From Clostridium pasteurianum (GTDB taxonomy: Bacteria > Bacillota > Clostridia > Clostridiales > Clostridiaceae), in contig NZ_MCGV01000001.1 in assembly GCF_001705235.1 (NCBI RefSeq), forward strand, positions 1,798,001-1,862,000: a DNA stretch of 64,000 bases, written 5' to 3'. The translations under genes and the position numbers were made by a program. Of the stretch, positions 16,596 through 25,811 are shown piece after piece. The notes under the pieces were generated by a model. That model did no database searches and was not told the origin of the DNA. It saw only the letters and a program-made list of their open reading frames with translations. The first letter of the stretch is position 1. Each line of letters starts with the position of its first letter.

Positions 16596-17921
16596 TCAAG
16601 TACTTTTATACAATTTGTATGAATATTTATTCAAAATTTCATCATTATATTTTCTTTGGGCGGAAAAATATCCAACTAGAAGCAGTAAAAAATAAACTAA
16701 GTAAATAAGAAATGTTCCAAAAGAAAATCGAAACTTTAAATTAGAAATCTCAATATATACTATACTCATAATTAAACTTAATATAAGCGGCTCAAAAAAA
16801 GCTGCGCACAACTTAAATTTAATGAGTTTTTTAAATTCATTTTTAGTAATGCCTATTTTGAATAACCTATTATAAAGTCTTTTCATCATAGGTATACTGA
16901 AAGAAGTATTAAAAAAAATTGTCGTTGAAAAAATAATGAAACACAAAAGAGTAGTAAAAATATATATAAAAGACAAGAAATTCACTTTACTCACAACTAA
17001 TAGATTCCCAATAGTTTTATATTGCAAGTTATATGTGTAATTTATTCTAACATAGGATATAATCATAAAACTTAAAAACGTCAATAGAAATGTCAGCTTT
17101 CTTCCTGTATAGAATGCACTTTTCATGCTTTTCATTTTTATGTATGATCCAAATCTTATTTTTTTGATTAATTTGTTTATAAACCACGTACATGGATTAA
17201 CAGATAAAAACACTACCACCATGCTTATAAAAATATTTGTAACATAAAATTCCATACTTTTAGAAAAGCTTACTGACATTTTTTTATAAATCGCACAAGC
17301 TACTAATATTGATATTAGAATTTTAACTTTTCTATTTTCACTTTTTACATTCATAGGCTTATCTTTATATTTTATTATTTCCTTAACCTCAAGAAGCTTT
17401 GAAATACTGTGTATCTTATAAACCATCAACATAAATATCCAAAAAAACAGTACCAATACATTAAGGTAATTTTTATATGTAATTTGAAAATATACATTTT
17501 TAAGTTTGCATAATTTAACTATTGAAAGAAAGAATATTTTAGAAAATATCACACCAAAAAAAGTTCCTAATAAAAGTGCTGTAGTAAGCAATAGAAAACT
17601 TTCTATTAAAAGTAACCTTTTTAATTCCTTCTTGGTTATTCCAAGTATAATAAATGCTGTAAATTCATTAGTTCTCCATTTCATATAATTATCATATGAG
17701 TATACAATAAATATACCTATACTCATCATTATATATATTACCGAAAAGCTTACTACATAATTTATCAAAACACTTTCATTATTATGTATAATATAATTAT
17801 TTAAAATCACTGTAGAGTATATAAAATTTATCATTACAGCGCAGCCAGAAGATAATATGAAACTTACGTACTTAAAAAAATTAATTTTTAGACTCTTAAA
17901 TAAAACCTTCTCATATTTCAT
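16596..17921 (-). CDS. Bce-type ABC transporter permease (FtsX-like)
   Basis: 441 aa from the ATG inside the last codons of the ATPase gene (11-bp overlap; GGTGGTG upstream). About eight to ten membrane segments in the FtsX/MacB-like arrangement: a first TM near 20-40, a group at 55-180, and C-terminal TMs near 330-435. It is shorter than BceB (~640 aa) because the large extracellular domain of BceB is mostly absent; it resembles short clostridial bacitracin/lantibiotic-resistance permeases. With the ATPase and the two-component system upstream it forms a peptide-antibiotic detoxification module. Substrate unknown. Confidence 0.82.
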   Translation of the reverse strand: MKYEKVLFKSLKINFFKYVSFILSSGCAVMINFIYSTVILNNYIIHNNESVLINYVVSFSVIYIMMSIGIFIVYSYDNYMKWRTNEFTAFIILGITKKELKRLLLIESFLLLTTALLLGTFFGVIFSKIFFLSIVKLCKLKNVYFQITYKNYLNVLVLFFWIFMLMVYKIHSISKLLEVKEIIKYKDKPMNVKSENRKVKILISILVACAIYKKMSVSFSKSMEFYVTNIFISMVVVFLSVNPCTWFINKLIKKIRFGSYIKMKSMKSAFYTGRKLTFLLTFLSFMIISYVRINYTYNLQYKTIGNLLVVSKVNFLSFIYIFTTLLCFIIFSTTIFFNTSFSIPMMKRLYNRLFKIGITKNEFKKLIKFKLCAAFFEPLILSLIMSIVYIEISNLKFRFSFGTFLIYLVYFLLLLVGYFSAQRKYNDEILNKYSYKLYKST

Positions 17922-18678
17922 CTGTTTCACCACCAATTATGGCAAGGCAATCCAATATCCTATTAAAAAATTCCCTTTTCCCTTCCTTTCTGTAAAGCTC
18001 TGTATACGCTTTTCCATCCTTTATAAAAAGAACTTTTTTGCAGAAACTTGCCGCATAAGAATCATGTGTAACCATAATTATAGTGCTGTTTCTATTCTCA
18101 TTTATCATCTGCATATATTTCATAAATTTTGTTGTTGCCTTGGAATCTAAATTTCCAGTTGGTTCGTCCGCCATTATTATTTTAGGATTTGTGATTAGTG
18201 CTCTACATGCCGCTGCTCTCTGCTGCTGTCCTCCTGATACATTATAAGGATATTTATCTTTTTGCTCCCATATATTAAAAAATTTAAAAAGCTCCTCTAC
18301 CTTATAATTTATACTTTTTTCATCAACTTTATCTTTTATAAAAAGAGGCAAAACAACATTTTCTTCTAAGGTCAAGTCCTCAAGCAAATTAAAATCCTGA
18401 GATATAATGCCTAAATTTTCTCTTCTAAAAATAGACATATCATCCTTTGTAAAGTTTGCTATATCTTTGCCCATTATTTTAACCTTTCCAAGAGTTGGTT
18501 CATCTATTCCACTTAATATGTTTAAAAGAGTTGTTTTTCCGCTGCCAGAAGGCCCCATAATCCCAGTGAAATCGCCTTCTTCAATGTTTAAGCTTATTCC
18601 ATTTAAAGCATTATTTGAATTAATTTCAAACTTACCGCCGTAGACCTTTGTTATATTTTCTGCTTGAAGTACATTCAA
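17911..18678 (-). CDS. Bce-type ABC transporter ATP-binding protein
   Basis: About 255 aa. All nucleotide-binding motifs are present: Walker A GPSGSGKTT, Q-loop ISQDFNLLEDLTL, signature VSGGQQQRAAACRAL, Walker B IIMADEPTG and H-loop VTHDS. This MacB/LolD/BceA type pairs with FtsX-like permeases. The TTG of LNVLQAENITKVYG is chosen as start because AGGTGG lies 8 bp upstream; a GTG four codons earlier is the alternative. The gene overlaps the permease by 11 bp. An inverted repeat of the BceR type lies about 90 bp upstream, so the response regulator encoded further upstream probably induces it. Confidence 0.92.
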   Translation of the reverse strand: MNVLQAENITKVYGGKFEINSNNALNGISLNIEEGDFTGIMGPSGSGKTTLLNILSGIDEPTLGKVKIMGKDIANFTKDDMSIFRRENLGIISQDFNLLEDLTLEENVVLPLFIKDKVDEKSINYKVEELFKFFNIWEQKDKYPYNVSGGQQQRAAACRALITNPKIIMADEPTGNLDSKATTKFMKYMQMINENRNSTIIMVTHDSYAASFCKKVLFIKDGKAYTELYRKEGKREFFNRILDCLAIIGGETDEI

Positions 18679-18763
18679 GAATTTCACCACCTATATAGAA
18701 AATCTTATATCTATATTATAAGAAAACTAATAACCATGAAAAATCTTTTTATATTAATCTTCA

Positions 18764-18779
18764 CTTACATTTTTGTAAG
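18764..18779. promoter_or_regulatory. BceR-type response regulator box before the ABC operon
   Basis: Perfect inverted repeat CTTACA-N4-TGTAAG just past the stop of the sensor kinase gene and upstream of a TATAAT for the ABC genes (minus strand). It fits the TNACA-N4-TGTAA pattern known for BceR-like regulators. The same 16-bp pattern recurs at 25067-25082. Confidence 0.65.
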
Positions 18780-18781
18780 CA

Positions 18782-19792
18782 TTAAAGATTCACTTTAGAT
18801 ATGTATGTAATTTTAACCGAGGTGCCTTTATTTAGTTCCGATTTAATAGATATTTCATGTCCAAGATTATCTGCTATTTTTTTGCACATATAAAGACCTA
18901 TGCCAGTAGAATTTTCAAACTGTCTCCCATTTTCGCCTGTAAAAAATGGCTCAAAAACTCTACTTAAATCATATTCCGGTATTCCCACCCCTTCATCTTT
19001 TATAATCATATGGGTTTTCTCATTCTCCTGAATTATATTAAAATAAACATAGCTTTTGGTATCCCTTTTAGAATATTTTATTGAATTTGAAACCACTTGG
19101 TCTATTATAAAACCGCTCCATTTTTTATCAGTAAGCACTAAAGCCTCTTCCATATTAAATTGAAGTTTAGGAAACACATTTCCATATATAAACTGGTTTT
19201 TCCTTGAGTTTATTACTGACTTAATAAGACTAACAAGATCAACTACTTCTGGTTCATAATCTCTCGAAAATTCATCTAGCCTTATTACATTAAGTACCTG
19301 CTCTAAACCATTTTTTATCTTATAATTTTCTTCTTCAATATTTTTTATAATTTCCTTATCTATATTGTCTTTTTCTCTTTGAATTATTAAATTTATTACA
19401 GAAACTGGAGTCTTCATATTGTGAACTCCTTGAGAAACAAAATATTTTATATCCGAATTTTTATATTCTATTTTGCTTATTTCCTTTTCATATTCTTTAT
19501 GTGTTTTAAACATAACTTCTTGAACCATTTTTTGCTCCGGAGTTGCTGCTTCAAGGTCATAGTATTCTTTTTCTATACCTCTAGTTAAATTAATATTAAA
19601 CCTATAATATTTGAACCATTGAATAACCATAAAGATTATATATATAGAAAACACAAGGATGAGCGGATAAAAAAAATCAGTCAAATCCTTTGAAACATAA
19701 AAATAAAAAAGTATTATTCCAGCACTTAAAAAAAAGCTTATACTATAAAGAAAATTTTCCTTTAAAAAGTTTTTAAGGATTTTTTTATACAT
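18782..19792 (-). CDS. BceS-like sensor histidine kinase
   Basis: 336 aa. Two N-terminal membrane helices (about 14-33 and 41-60) separated by only a few outside residues: the intramembrane-sensing architecture, in which the partner ABC permease does the sensing. Phosphoacceptor His is H124 in GVHNMKTPVSVI; ATPase motifs are DKKWSGFIIDQVVSNSIKYS (N box), DEGVGIPEYD (G1) and STGIGLYMCKKI (G2). Start ATG has GGAG 7 bp upstream. It lies 27 bp downstream of the response regulator and directly upstream of the Bce-type transporter, its likely signal source. Confidence 0.92.
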   Translation of the reverse strand: MYKKILKNFLKENFLYSISFFLSAGIILFYFYVSKDLTDFFYPLILVFSIYIIFMVIQWFKYYRFNINLTRGIEKEYYDLEAATPEQKMVQEVMFKTHKEYEKEISKIEYKNSDIKYFVSQGVHNMKTPVSVINLIIQREKDNIDKEIIKNIEEENYKIKNGLEQVLNVIRLDEFSRDYEPEVVDLVSLIKSVINSRKNQFIYGNVFPKLQFNMEEALVLTDKKWSGFIIDQVVSNSIKYSKRDTKSYVYFNIIQENEKTHMIIKDEGVGIPEYDLSRVFEPFFTGENGRQFENSTGIGLYMCKKIADNLGHEISIKSELNKGTSVKITYISKVNL

Positions 19793-19819
19793 TTAAAAAC
19801 TCCTACCCTCATATTATAA

Positions 19820-20506
19820 TTATTTTTTAAACGTTATATAGTATCCAATGCCTCGTTTATTTTTAACAGCACCTTCTACCCCTATTTCACTTAATTTATT
19901 TTTTACTCTTGTAACATTCACTGTAAGTGTATTGTCATCCACAAATGAAGACTCATCCCAAAGCTCTTCCAAAAGTTCTTCTCTAGTGACAACCTTATCT
20001 ACATTTTTTAAAAGCTTGCTTATGAGTTTAAGTTCATTTTTAGTAACATCTACAGATTTATCACCATGTATCATTTTAAAAGTATTTTTATCTATAGTTA
20101 TACCATTAACCGTAAAAACCTGAAGACTATCCTCAGAATATTCACCATATATTCTTCTAATAGATGCCTGAACCTTGGCAAGTAGAAGCTCAAAGCTAAA
20201 AGGCTTTGTTATATAATCATCCGCTCCAATTTCTAGCCCTCTTATTTGCTCAATTTCACTGCTTCTAGCAGATATAAATATTATTGGTGCTTTTGATTTC
20301 CTTCTAAATATTCTACATAAATTATAACCATCATAATAAGGCAAATTAATATCAAGAAGAACAAGGTCTGGCTTTATTTCATCAAATTCTTCTTCTATTC
20401 TTTTAAAATTTTTTATGTCAAAAACCTCATAGCCGTACATTGTAAGATATTCTTTTGTAAGCTCACAAAGTTTTTTATCATCTTCTACTAATAAAATTTT
20501 ATACAT
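19820..20506 (-). CDS. OmpR-family response regulator (BceR-like)
   Basis: 228 aa from the ATG of MYKILLVEDD, preceded by GGAGG. Receiver domain 1-115 with acidic pocket E8/D9/D10, phospho-acceptor D52 (LVLLDINLP) and K102-like Lys in DYITKPFSFE; winged-helix effector domain about 130-225 (ELLEELWDESSFVDDNTLTVNVTRVKNKL). Probably phosphorylated by the adjacent kinase and active on the CTTACA-N4-TGTAAG box before the ABC operon; an identical box upstream of the RND pump suggests a second target. The 240 bp upstream holds a terminator of the next operon and no other gene. Confidence 0.93.
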   Translation of the reverse strand: MYKILLVEDDKKLCELTKEYLTMYGYEVFDIKNFKRIEEEFDEIKPDLVLLDINLPYYDGYNLCRIFRRKSKAPIIFISARSSEIEQIRGLEIGADDYITKPFSFELLLAKVQASIRRIYGEYSEDSLQVFTVNGITIDKNTFKMIHGDKSVDVTKNELKLISKLLKNVDKVVTREELLEELWDESSFVDDNTLTVNVTRVKNKLSEIGVEGAVKNKRGIGYYITFKK

Positions 20507-20665
20507 AGTTTCCTCCAAACTTAAGCTCTCCGTAATTCTATAGCTATATTATAAACTTCAGAATATTGTTAAACAACTTTAAATTGGAGATGGTGATTTA
20601 AGTTTTACGCTATCTATATTTTTTACAAATTTTAATTTATTATTTTTGTATGGTATAAAGCCAAC

Positions 20666-20699
20666 AAAAGCTATACAGCACCAATGCTGTACAGCTTTT
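20666..20699 (-). terminator. terminator after the two small membrane-protein genes
   Basis: 14-bp stem AAAAGCTaTACAGC/GCTGTAcAGCTTTT with a 6-nt loop, followed on the minus strand by a T-rich stretch; 65 bp past the stop at 20764. Confidence 0.8.
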
Positions 20700-20763
20700 A
20701 AAATACAAAAACAATATTATGTATTAAATTTACTATAGATTATGTTTATACTATAAACTATAA

Positions 20764-21027
20764 TTATTTTGATGATAATGAAAAAATAATCTTAGCTAAA
20801 ACATATCCTAACGGAAATAACATAAACATAATTCCTAAAATTATTGAACTTTTATTAAATAAATATTTTGTTACTGTATTTTGAGTTTTCATCTGTTTCA
20901 AGTATATTTTATTCATTGCTATACCTGTACCGCCAATAATTATAAGACATATTCCTATAAAACAAATAGCACCAATAATGATTCCAATTATAGCTAGAAC
21001 AAATGACAAAGCAAGCAAAAATAGCAT
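20764..21027 (-). CDS. small hydrophobic membrane protein, unknown function
   Basis: 87 aa, about three membrane segments (1-22, 24-40, 62-83) with a charged stretch KIYLKQMKTQNTVTKYLFNKS between the second and third. I do not recognise a family. It lies 14 bp downstream of another small membrane protein gene, and the pair sits between the Bce-type two-component system and the RND pump, all on the minus strand. Their own terminator lies at 20666-20699. AGGAGG precedes the ATG. A role in envelope stress is suggested by context only. Confidence 0.75.
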   Translation of the reverse strand: MLFLLALSFVLAIIGIIIGAICFIGICLIIIGGTGIAMNKIYLKQMKTQNTVTKYLFNKSSIILGIMFMLFPLGYVLAKIIFSLSSK

Positions 21028-21041
21028 TTAGATTACCTCCT

Positions 21042-21275
21042 TTATAAATTATTTAAAATCAATACTCCTACAATCAAAAAACACAAAGCTATTATAATAC
21101 CCGCCCACATATGTATCGCTGAAAGTAGCCAATAACCAAATTTTATTTTTTTACCAGATGTATCAAAACTTTTACTCATCTTCATACCTTTATATCCCTG
21201 TACTATTGCAATAACAGCAAAAACTAAAGCCATTATAAGTGCTAAAATAATAAGTGCATTTCCTAGTTTTATCAT
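21042..21275 (-). CDS. small two-TM membrane protein, unknown function
   Basis: 77 aa from the ATG of MIKLGNALIILA, chosen because AAGGAGG lies just upstream. Two membrane segments (about 4-24 and 50-75) flank a lysine-rich loop MKMSKSFDTSGKKIKFGYW that should face the cytoplasm. Family not recognised. It is first of a two-gene unit with the protein at 20764 and starts about 130 bp after the RND pump terminator. Confidence 0.75.
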   Translation of the reverse strand: MIKLGNALIILALIMALVFAVIAIVQGYKGMKMSKSFDTSGKKIKFGYWLLSAIHMWAGIIIALCFLIVGVLILNNL

Positions 21276-21402
21276 CTTTTCCTCCTTACCCTTGAAAATT
21301 AATTTTCGCAATATATGTATGTTACAACTTATATTATAAAAGCAACCATTTTAAATGTAAAATTTATTTAGATTAAAAATATGTTTTAAACTTTTTCAAT
21401 CA

Positions 21403-21435
21403 CAAAAACAGCAGGTCAAAATTACACCTGCTGTT
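21403..21435 (-). terminator. rho-independent terminator of the RND pump gene
   Basis: 10-bp stem AACAGCAGGT/ACCTGCTGTT with a 9-nt loop; on the minus strand it is followed by TTTTTGTG. It lies 23 bp past the stop at 21458. Confidence 0.88.
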
Positions 21436-21457
21436 CCCCATTAAATTCAAATTTTTT

Positions 21458-24400
21458 TTAGTCTCTCTCTAAAATGCTGTACATTACCGGAACTATTATA
21501 AGTGTAAGAATTGTAGATACTACAAGCCCACCTATAACTACTATGCCAAGTCCCTGTGAAATTACTGCTCCTTCAGAAAAACCTACTGCAAGCGGCATAA
21601 GTGCCATTACCGTTGCTATTGCCGTCATAAATATAGGTCTAATTCTTATGGAACCTGCTTCAAGTAAAGCCTCCCTTACCTTCATTCCTTTTTTCCTATT
21701 GTTTTGTACCCTATCCAGAAGCACTATTGCATTAGTTACAACTATTCCTATTAACATAAGCATTCCTATGAGTCCCGGAATTCCTAATGGCTGTCTTGTT
21801 ATAAATAATGCAAATATTGCTCCAATAGCTGCAAATGGAAGCGAAAACAATATTGCAAAAGGTGCTTTAGGTTCTCCAAAGGCAACCACCATTACCATGT
21901 AAACCATAAATATAGCTGCAAGTATTGCCATTCCCATCTGTGAAAAACTGTCGCTTATATTTTTAGCACTCCCATTTTGTGTAAATGTAACACCACTAGG
22001 CATCCCTTTAAGTGACTTTATTTTATCCATGGCTTTTTGTGATGCTGCATTAGTATCTTTTATATTTATATCAGCAGTAACAGAAGCATATTCATTTCCA
22101 TTAAGTTCAGCTATACTTACAGGTCCATTATCAACTTTAACGTCAGCTATATCACTTAAGTTAAAACTCCCTTGTGCTCCTTGAAGCTGAATATTTTTAA
22201 CTTTATCTAAAGAAGTAATATCCTTATTGTCATATCCTAAATATACATTTATATCATCATTTCCAGATTGTATTGTAGTCACATTAGTATAGTTCATCAT
22301 GCCACTAACCATTCCTGCTGCTTGAAGCGGTGAAAGCCCCTCTGCCGCTGCCTTACTGCTGTCTATTGAAACAGAAACTTCTGGCTTTGTTGCTGAAAGC
22401 GTATTGGTTACATTGGATAGTTCGCTCATACCTTTAAGCGCATCCGTTGCCTTATCGGCGGCTGTAGTTATATCTTTAATATTATTTCCATTTACTAATA
22501 TTTCAACATTATCCTTGCTCATACTAGTAAAACTTTTAGCAGTGACAGAAAATTGAACCTTGCTGTTAGACATCTGCTGAGCTTTTTTTATTATTTCATT
22601 TCCTACCTTATCATAGTTAACTCCATCTTTGAGTACTATAGTAAATTTACCGGAATTACTACCTTGAATAAACAAAGGCGAAGTTGAACTTGAACTGTTA
22701 TCTCCAATTGTACTTGCTATAGTTTTTACATCCTTCCTGCCTGATACGTATTTTTCAAACTTCATCGCCTCTTCATTAGTTTTTTCTGCTGAAGTTCCTG
22801 GAGACGTAGTTATCGTTGCATTTAATGTATTAGATGAATCTGATGGTAAAAATTGAATTCCAATGCCCTTTACAAGCAAAAGTGAAAATACAAATAATAT
22901 AACTGAAGCTGACATAACTAATACTCTATGATTAAGGGCACCATTTAATATCTTTTTGTATAACCTAACTACAGTACCTTCACCCTTCTCAATTCTTGGC
23001 TTCTCATTCAATATCATAACCTTACTAAGCACCGGAACAACCGTTAGTGCAACTAGAAGAGATGCTAAAATACATGTTACAACAGTCACAGCAAAAGGCA
23101 CAAATATTTTTCCAACCATTCCGCTTATCATTGCTAGTGGTAAAAATACTGCAACAGTTGTTATTGTAGATGATGTTATTGCTGAACCAACTTCATTTAC
23201 CGCTGTTTGAATAACATTTTCCTTTTCTGTATCATGTTTTAAGATTCTTCTGTGAATATTTTCAATAACAACAATAGAATCATCTACTATACGACCTACA
23301 GCCACTGCCATTCCTGAAAGAGACATTATATTTAAGGTTATTCCAAATCTAGGTAGCAATATAAGTGCTATAAGTATTGAAAGTGGTATTGAAATCACAG
23401 CTATTACAGTCGCTCTCATATTTTTCAAAAACAAAGCTATAACTATTACTGCGAAAAGTGCACCTAAAACTCCCTCTCTAACCATTCCATCTACGGACTG
23501 TTTAACATCTAAAGAAGAATCACTTATCTTGTTAAATTTAACCCCACTATTGGATTTTTCCAAATCGCTAAGAGCACTTTCCACATTCTTTGCAATATCT
23601 ACAGTATTTCCATCATCAGTTTTGTAAATGTTCATTACCACAGAATTTTTAGCGTTTGATCTAACAAAATAAGTCGCATTAACATTTCCTTTTGTTACTG
23701 CTGCTACATCCTTTAGATATACAACTTTTACCTGTGGTGAAGCTTCTGTATTATTAGAAGTAGCATTTACATTTTTTAGGCCGCTATTTTCCTGTAGGTT
23801 TCCCATAGATGATGAAGCTGATGGTTTGGCCATGCTAGATAAATTTTTGCTATTCTGCTGCTGTTCACCCATTATTTTATTTAATTGAACTTGTGCAGCC
23901 TGAAGTCCAGCTTCTGCTCCTGATATTACGTTTTGTGCCTCTTCCTTATCTTTAGCCGATAACTTTGGATTTGCTAAAACCTGCTGCTCTGAAATTATTT
24001 GAGCCTCTGCCTTCTGCATTTGTCCAAGTACAGCAATAGCCTCTGTATTTCCTCCAACCATCTGATCTGTCTGCCCAACCGCCTGACCTAATTGTCCCAT
24101 GGATTGTCCTAGTTGCCCCATGGACTGCCCCATCTGTCCCATTCCTTGTCCTAACTGCCCAACTGCTTGTCCTAATTGATTCATTCCATTCTGCACTTTT
24201 TGAAAAGCATCACCAACTACCTGATTTTGATTTGGAAGTACCGCTATTGGCATCGCCTCTATATCAGCAATTGTATAAAGCTTTTTAGTCATTTGTATAG
24301 GAAGTGTGTTATTTCCTATATTAACGCTTCCAGCTGGAAAAGATATATTATTACCTTGAAGAGCTGTTTTCACATCTGATAGTGTAAGTCCATTACTTTT

Positions 24401-24973
24401 TAACTTATCATTATCCACATTTACATATATATCACCATTAGATGTTCCTTGTATATCTACACTGGAAACACCAGAAATTCCACTGAGCTTTGGCTCTATT
24501 TTATCATTTACCAACTTTGTTATCTCGTCCATACCCTTGCTGCTTTCTATGGAATAGGTCATTATAGGTGTACTTCCCATACTTATTCTTGATACTGTGG
24601 TTTTTTGTGCAGAAGTTGGAAGTTTAACCCTATTCACTGCATCTTCTACGTCCTTTTCTGCTTTATCCATATCTGCTGAATAATCAAATTCAGCTACTAC
24701 AATAGATACATTTTGATTTGAAGTAGTTTTTACATCCTGTATTCCCGCAATACCTGAAATTGATTTTTGAATTGGACTAGATACATCACTGTTAATTTCC
24801 TCTGGTGATGCCCCTGGATACACGGTTACAGCTGTTACCACTGGTATATTTATATTAGGCATGGATTCCATGTTTATATTCTTTGCTGAATACAAGCCTC
24901 CAATAGTAATAAGTACTATTATTAAAAATATTACAAAAGCATTTTTTAGGGAAAATTTAGTTAATCTATTCAA
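21458..24973 (-). CDS. RND efflux permease with Gln/Gly/Met-rich insertion
   Basis: 1171 aa, AcrB/HAE1 superfamily inner-membrane pump: TM1 at about 12-30, two large extracytoplasmic loops and twelve TMs in total. TM4 carries GMAVAVGRIVDDSIVVIENI with the proton-relay Asp pair; the second half has GIPGLIGMLMLIGIVVTNAI. Residues about 248-412 form an insertion absent from usual members, in the first outside loop, holding short QLGQ/MGQS repeats (264-303) and a predicted coiled coil with Q- and S-rich tail. The start is a TTG after a GGAGAGGG site. No membrane-fusion partner gene is adjacent, unusual for a drug-efflux RND. Divergent from a MarR gene, with a BceR-type box upstream. Confidence 0.9.
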   Translation of the reverse strand: MNRLTKFSLKNAFVIFLIIVLITIGGLYSAKNINMESMPNINIPVVTAVTVYPGASPEEINSDVSSPIQKSISGIAGIQDVKTTSNQNVSIVVAEFDYSADMDKAEKDVEDAVNRVKLPTSAQKTTVSRISMGSTPIMTYSIESSKGMDEITKLVNDKIEPKLSGISGVSSVDIQGTSNGDIYVNVDNDKLKSNGLTLSDVKTALQGNNISFPAGSVNIGNNTLPIQMTKKLYTIADIEAMPIAVLPNQNQVVGDAFQKVQNGMNQLGQAVGQLGQGMGQMGQSMGQLGQSMGQLGQAVGQTDQMVGGNTEAIAVLGQMQKAEAQIISEQQVLANPKLSAKDKEEAQNVISGAEAGLQAAQVQLNKIMGEQQQNSKNLSSMAKPSASSSMGNLQENSGLKNVNATSNNTEASPQVKVVYLKDVAAVTKGNVNATYFVRSNAKNSVVMNIYKTDDGNTVDIAKNVESALSDLEKSNSGVKFNKISDSSLDVKQSVDGMVREGVLGALFAVIVIALFLKNMRATVIAVISIPLSILIALILLPRFGITLNIMSLSGMAVAVGRIVDDSIVVIENIHRRILKHDTEKENVIQTAVNEVGSAITSSTITTVAVFLPLAMISGMVGKIFVPFAVTVVTCILASLLVALTVVPVLSKVMILNEKPRIEKGEGTVVRLYKKILNGALNHRVLVMSASVILFVFSLLLVKGIGIQFLPSDSSNTLNATITTSPGTSAEKTNEEAMKFEKYVSGRKDVKTIASTIGDNSSSSTSPLFIQGSNSGKFTIVLKDGVNYDKVGNEIIKKAQQMSNSKVQFSVTAKSFTSMSKDNVEILVNGNNIKDITTAADKATDALKGMSELSNVTNTLSATKPEVSVSIDSSKAAAEGLSPLQAAGMVSGMMNYTNVTTIQSGNDDINVYLGYDNKDITSLDKVKNIQLQGAQGSFNLSDIADVKVDNGPVSIAELNGNEYASVTADINIKDTNAASQKAMDKIKSLKGMPSGVTFTQNGSAKNISDSFSQMGMAILAAIFMVYMVMVVAFGEPKAPFAILFSLPFAAIGAIFALFITRQPLGIPGLIGMLMLIGIVVTNAIVLLDRVQNNRKKGMKVREALLEAGSIRIRPIFMTAIATVMALMPLAVGFSEGAVISQGLGIVVIGGLVVSTILTLIIVPVMYSILERD

Positions 24974-25066
24974 AATTTCATCATCCCTCTCCTTATATAA
25001 AATTAATTCTAAATATAATTTTATATAAGAAGATAAACTTGTTGAATTTATTATGCTTAAAAAAAG

Positions 25067-25082
25067 CTTACAAAGTTGTAAG
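25067..25082. promoter_or_regulatory. BceR-type box before the RND pump gene
   Basis: Perfect inverted repeat CTTACA-AAGT-TGTAAG, same half-sites and spacing as at 18764-18779, about 95 bp upstream of the RND start codon. Confidence 0.6.
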
Positions 25083-25096
25083 TCTAATCATAAAAT

Positions 25097-25142
25097 TTGA
25101 CTTTTTTATTACGTTAGCATATAATTAGTGTACTAACTATAT
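25097..25142 (+). promoter_or_regulatory. MarR promoter with overlapping operator
   Basis: TTGACT (25097-25102), 17 nt, TATAAT (25120-25125). A 24-bp palindrome (25119-25142; core TTAGTGTACTAA) covers the -10 and start region, suggesting autorepression by the MarR protein encoded 46 bp downstream. Confidence 0.8.
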
Positions 25143-25188
25143 GTGCAATAATTAAATGTATATCATATATTTTAGGAGGTATAAGCTC

Positions 25189-25641
25189 ATGACATCTCTC
25201 GATAAATCCGTTGGCATGAATATAAACTACATAAATAGAAAGATATTACGATTTTTGTCTTTAAATCTGAAAAAATATAATATAACCACAGAACAGTGGT
25301 CAGTGCTGCTTTATCTATTAGATCAAGATGGTATAAATCAAAAACAATTAGCCATCAAAGTTCATAAAGATCAAGCTACACTAGTAAGGATATTAGATAT
25401 TCTTGAAAGAAAAAACTTAATACTACGAAAAAAATGTGCTGAAGATAGACGTTCATTTTTAATCTATGGCACACCAGAAGGAAAAAAATTAAAAGAAGAG
25501 GTATATCCTTTCGTTGAAAGTTTATTTAAAAAACTCATAAACAATATTTCAAAAGAACAACTAGATTTATTTATAAATACCCTAAAGACAATTGAAGAAA
25601 ATATAGACATAGAAGAAAAGAACCTTAATTCAAACAGTTAA
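25189..25641 (+). CDS. MarR-family transcriptional regulator
   Basis: 150 aa from the ATG of MTSLDKSVGMN, with TAGGAGGT upstream. MarR winged helix: QWSVLLYLLDQDGINQKQLAIKV, recognition helix DQATLVRILDILERKNLILRKK, wing CAEDRRSFLIYGTPEGKKL; N- and C-terminal helices make the dimer. It is divergent from the RND pump and 170 bp upstream of an MFS drug transporter on the same strand, so either pump could be its target. An inverted repeat CCCATATA/TATATGGG (25676-25706) lies between it and the MFS gene. Confidence 0.9.
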   Translation: MTSLDKSVGMNINYINRKILRFLSLNLKKYNITTEQWSVLLYLLDQDGINQKQLAIKVHKDQATLVRILDILERKNLILRKKCAEDRRSFLIYGTPEGKKLKEEVYPFVESLFKKLINNISKEQLDLFINTLKTIEENIDIEEKNLNSNS

Positions 25642-25811
25642 AATCTTTCTACAAAATTTTATAATTCATCAATCTCCCATATATAAAATATAAAGCTGTA
25701 TATGGGCAATTGGTCTGATTATTTTTTATTAAGATATTATAAATTTACCCACACTTCTACTATAAAATTTTGCGGAAAGTTAATTTAAATATAATATGGA
25801 GGAATGATTTA

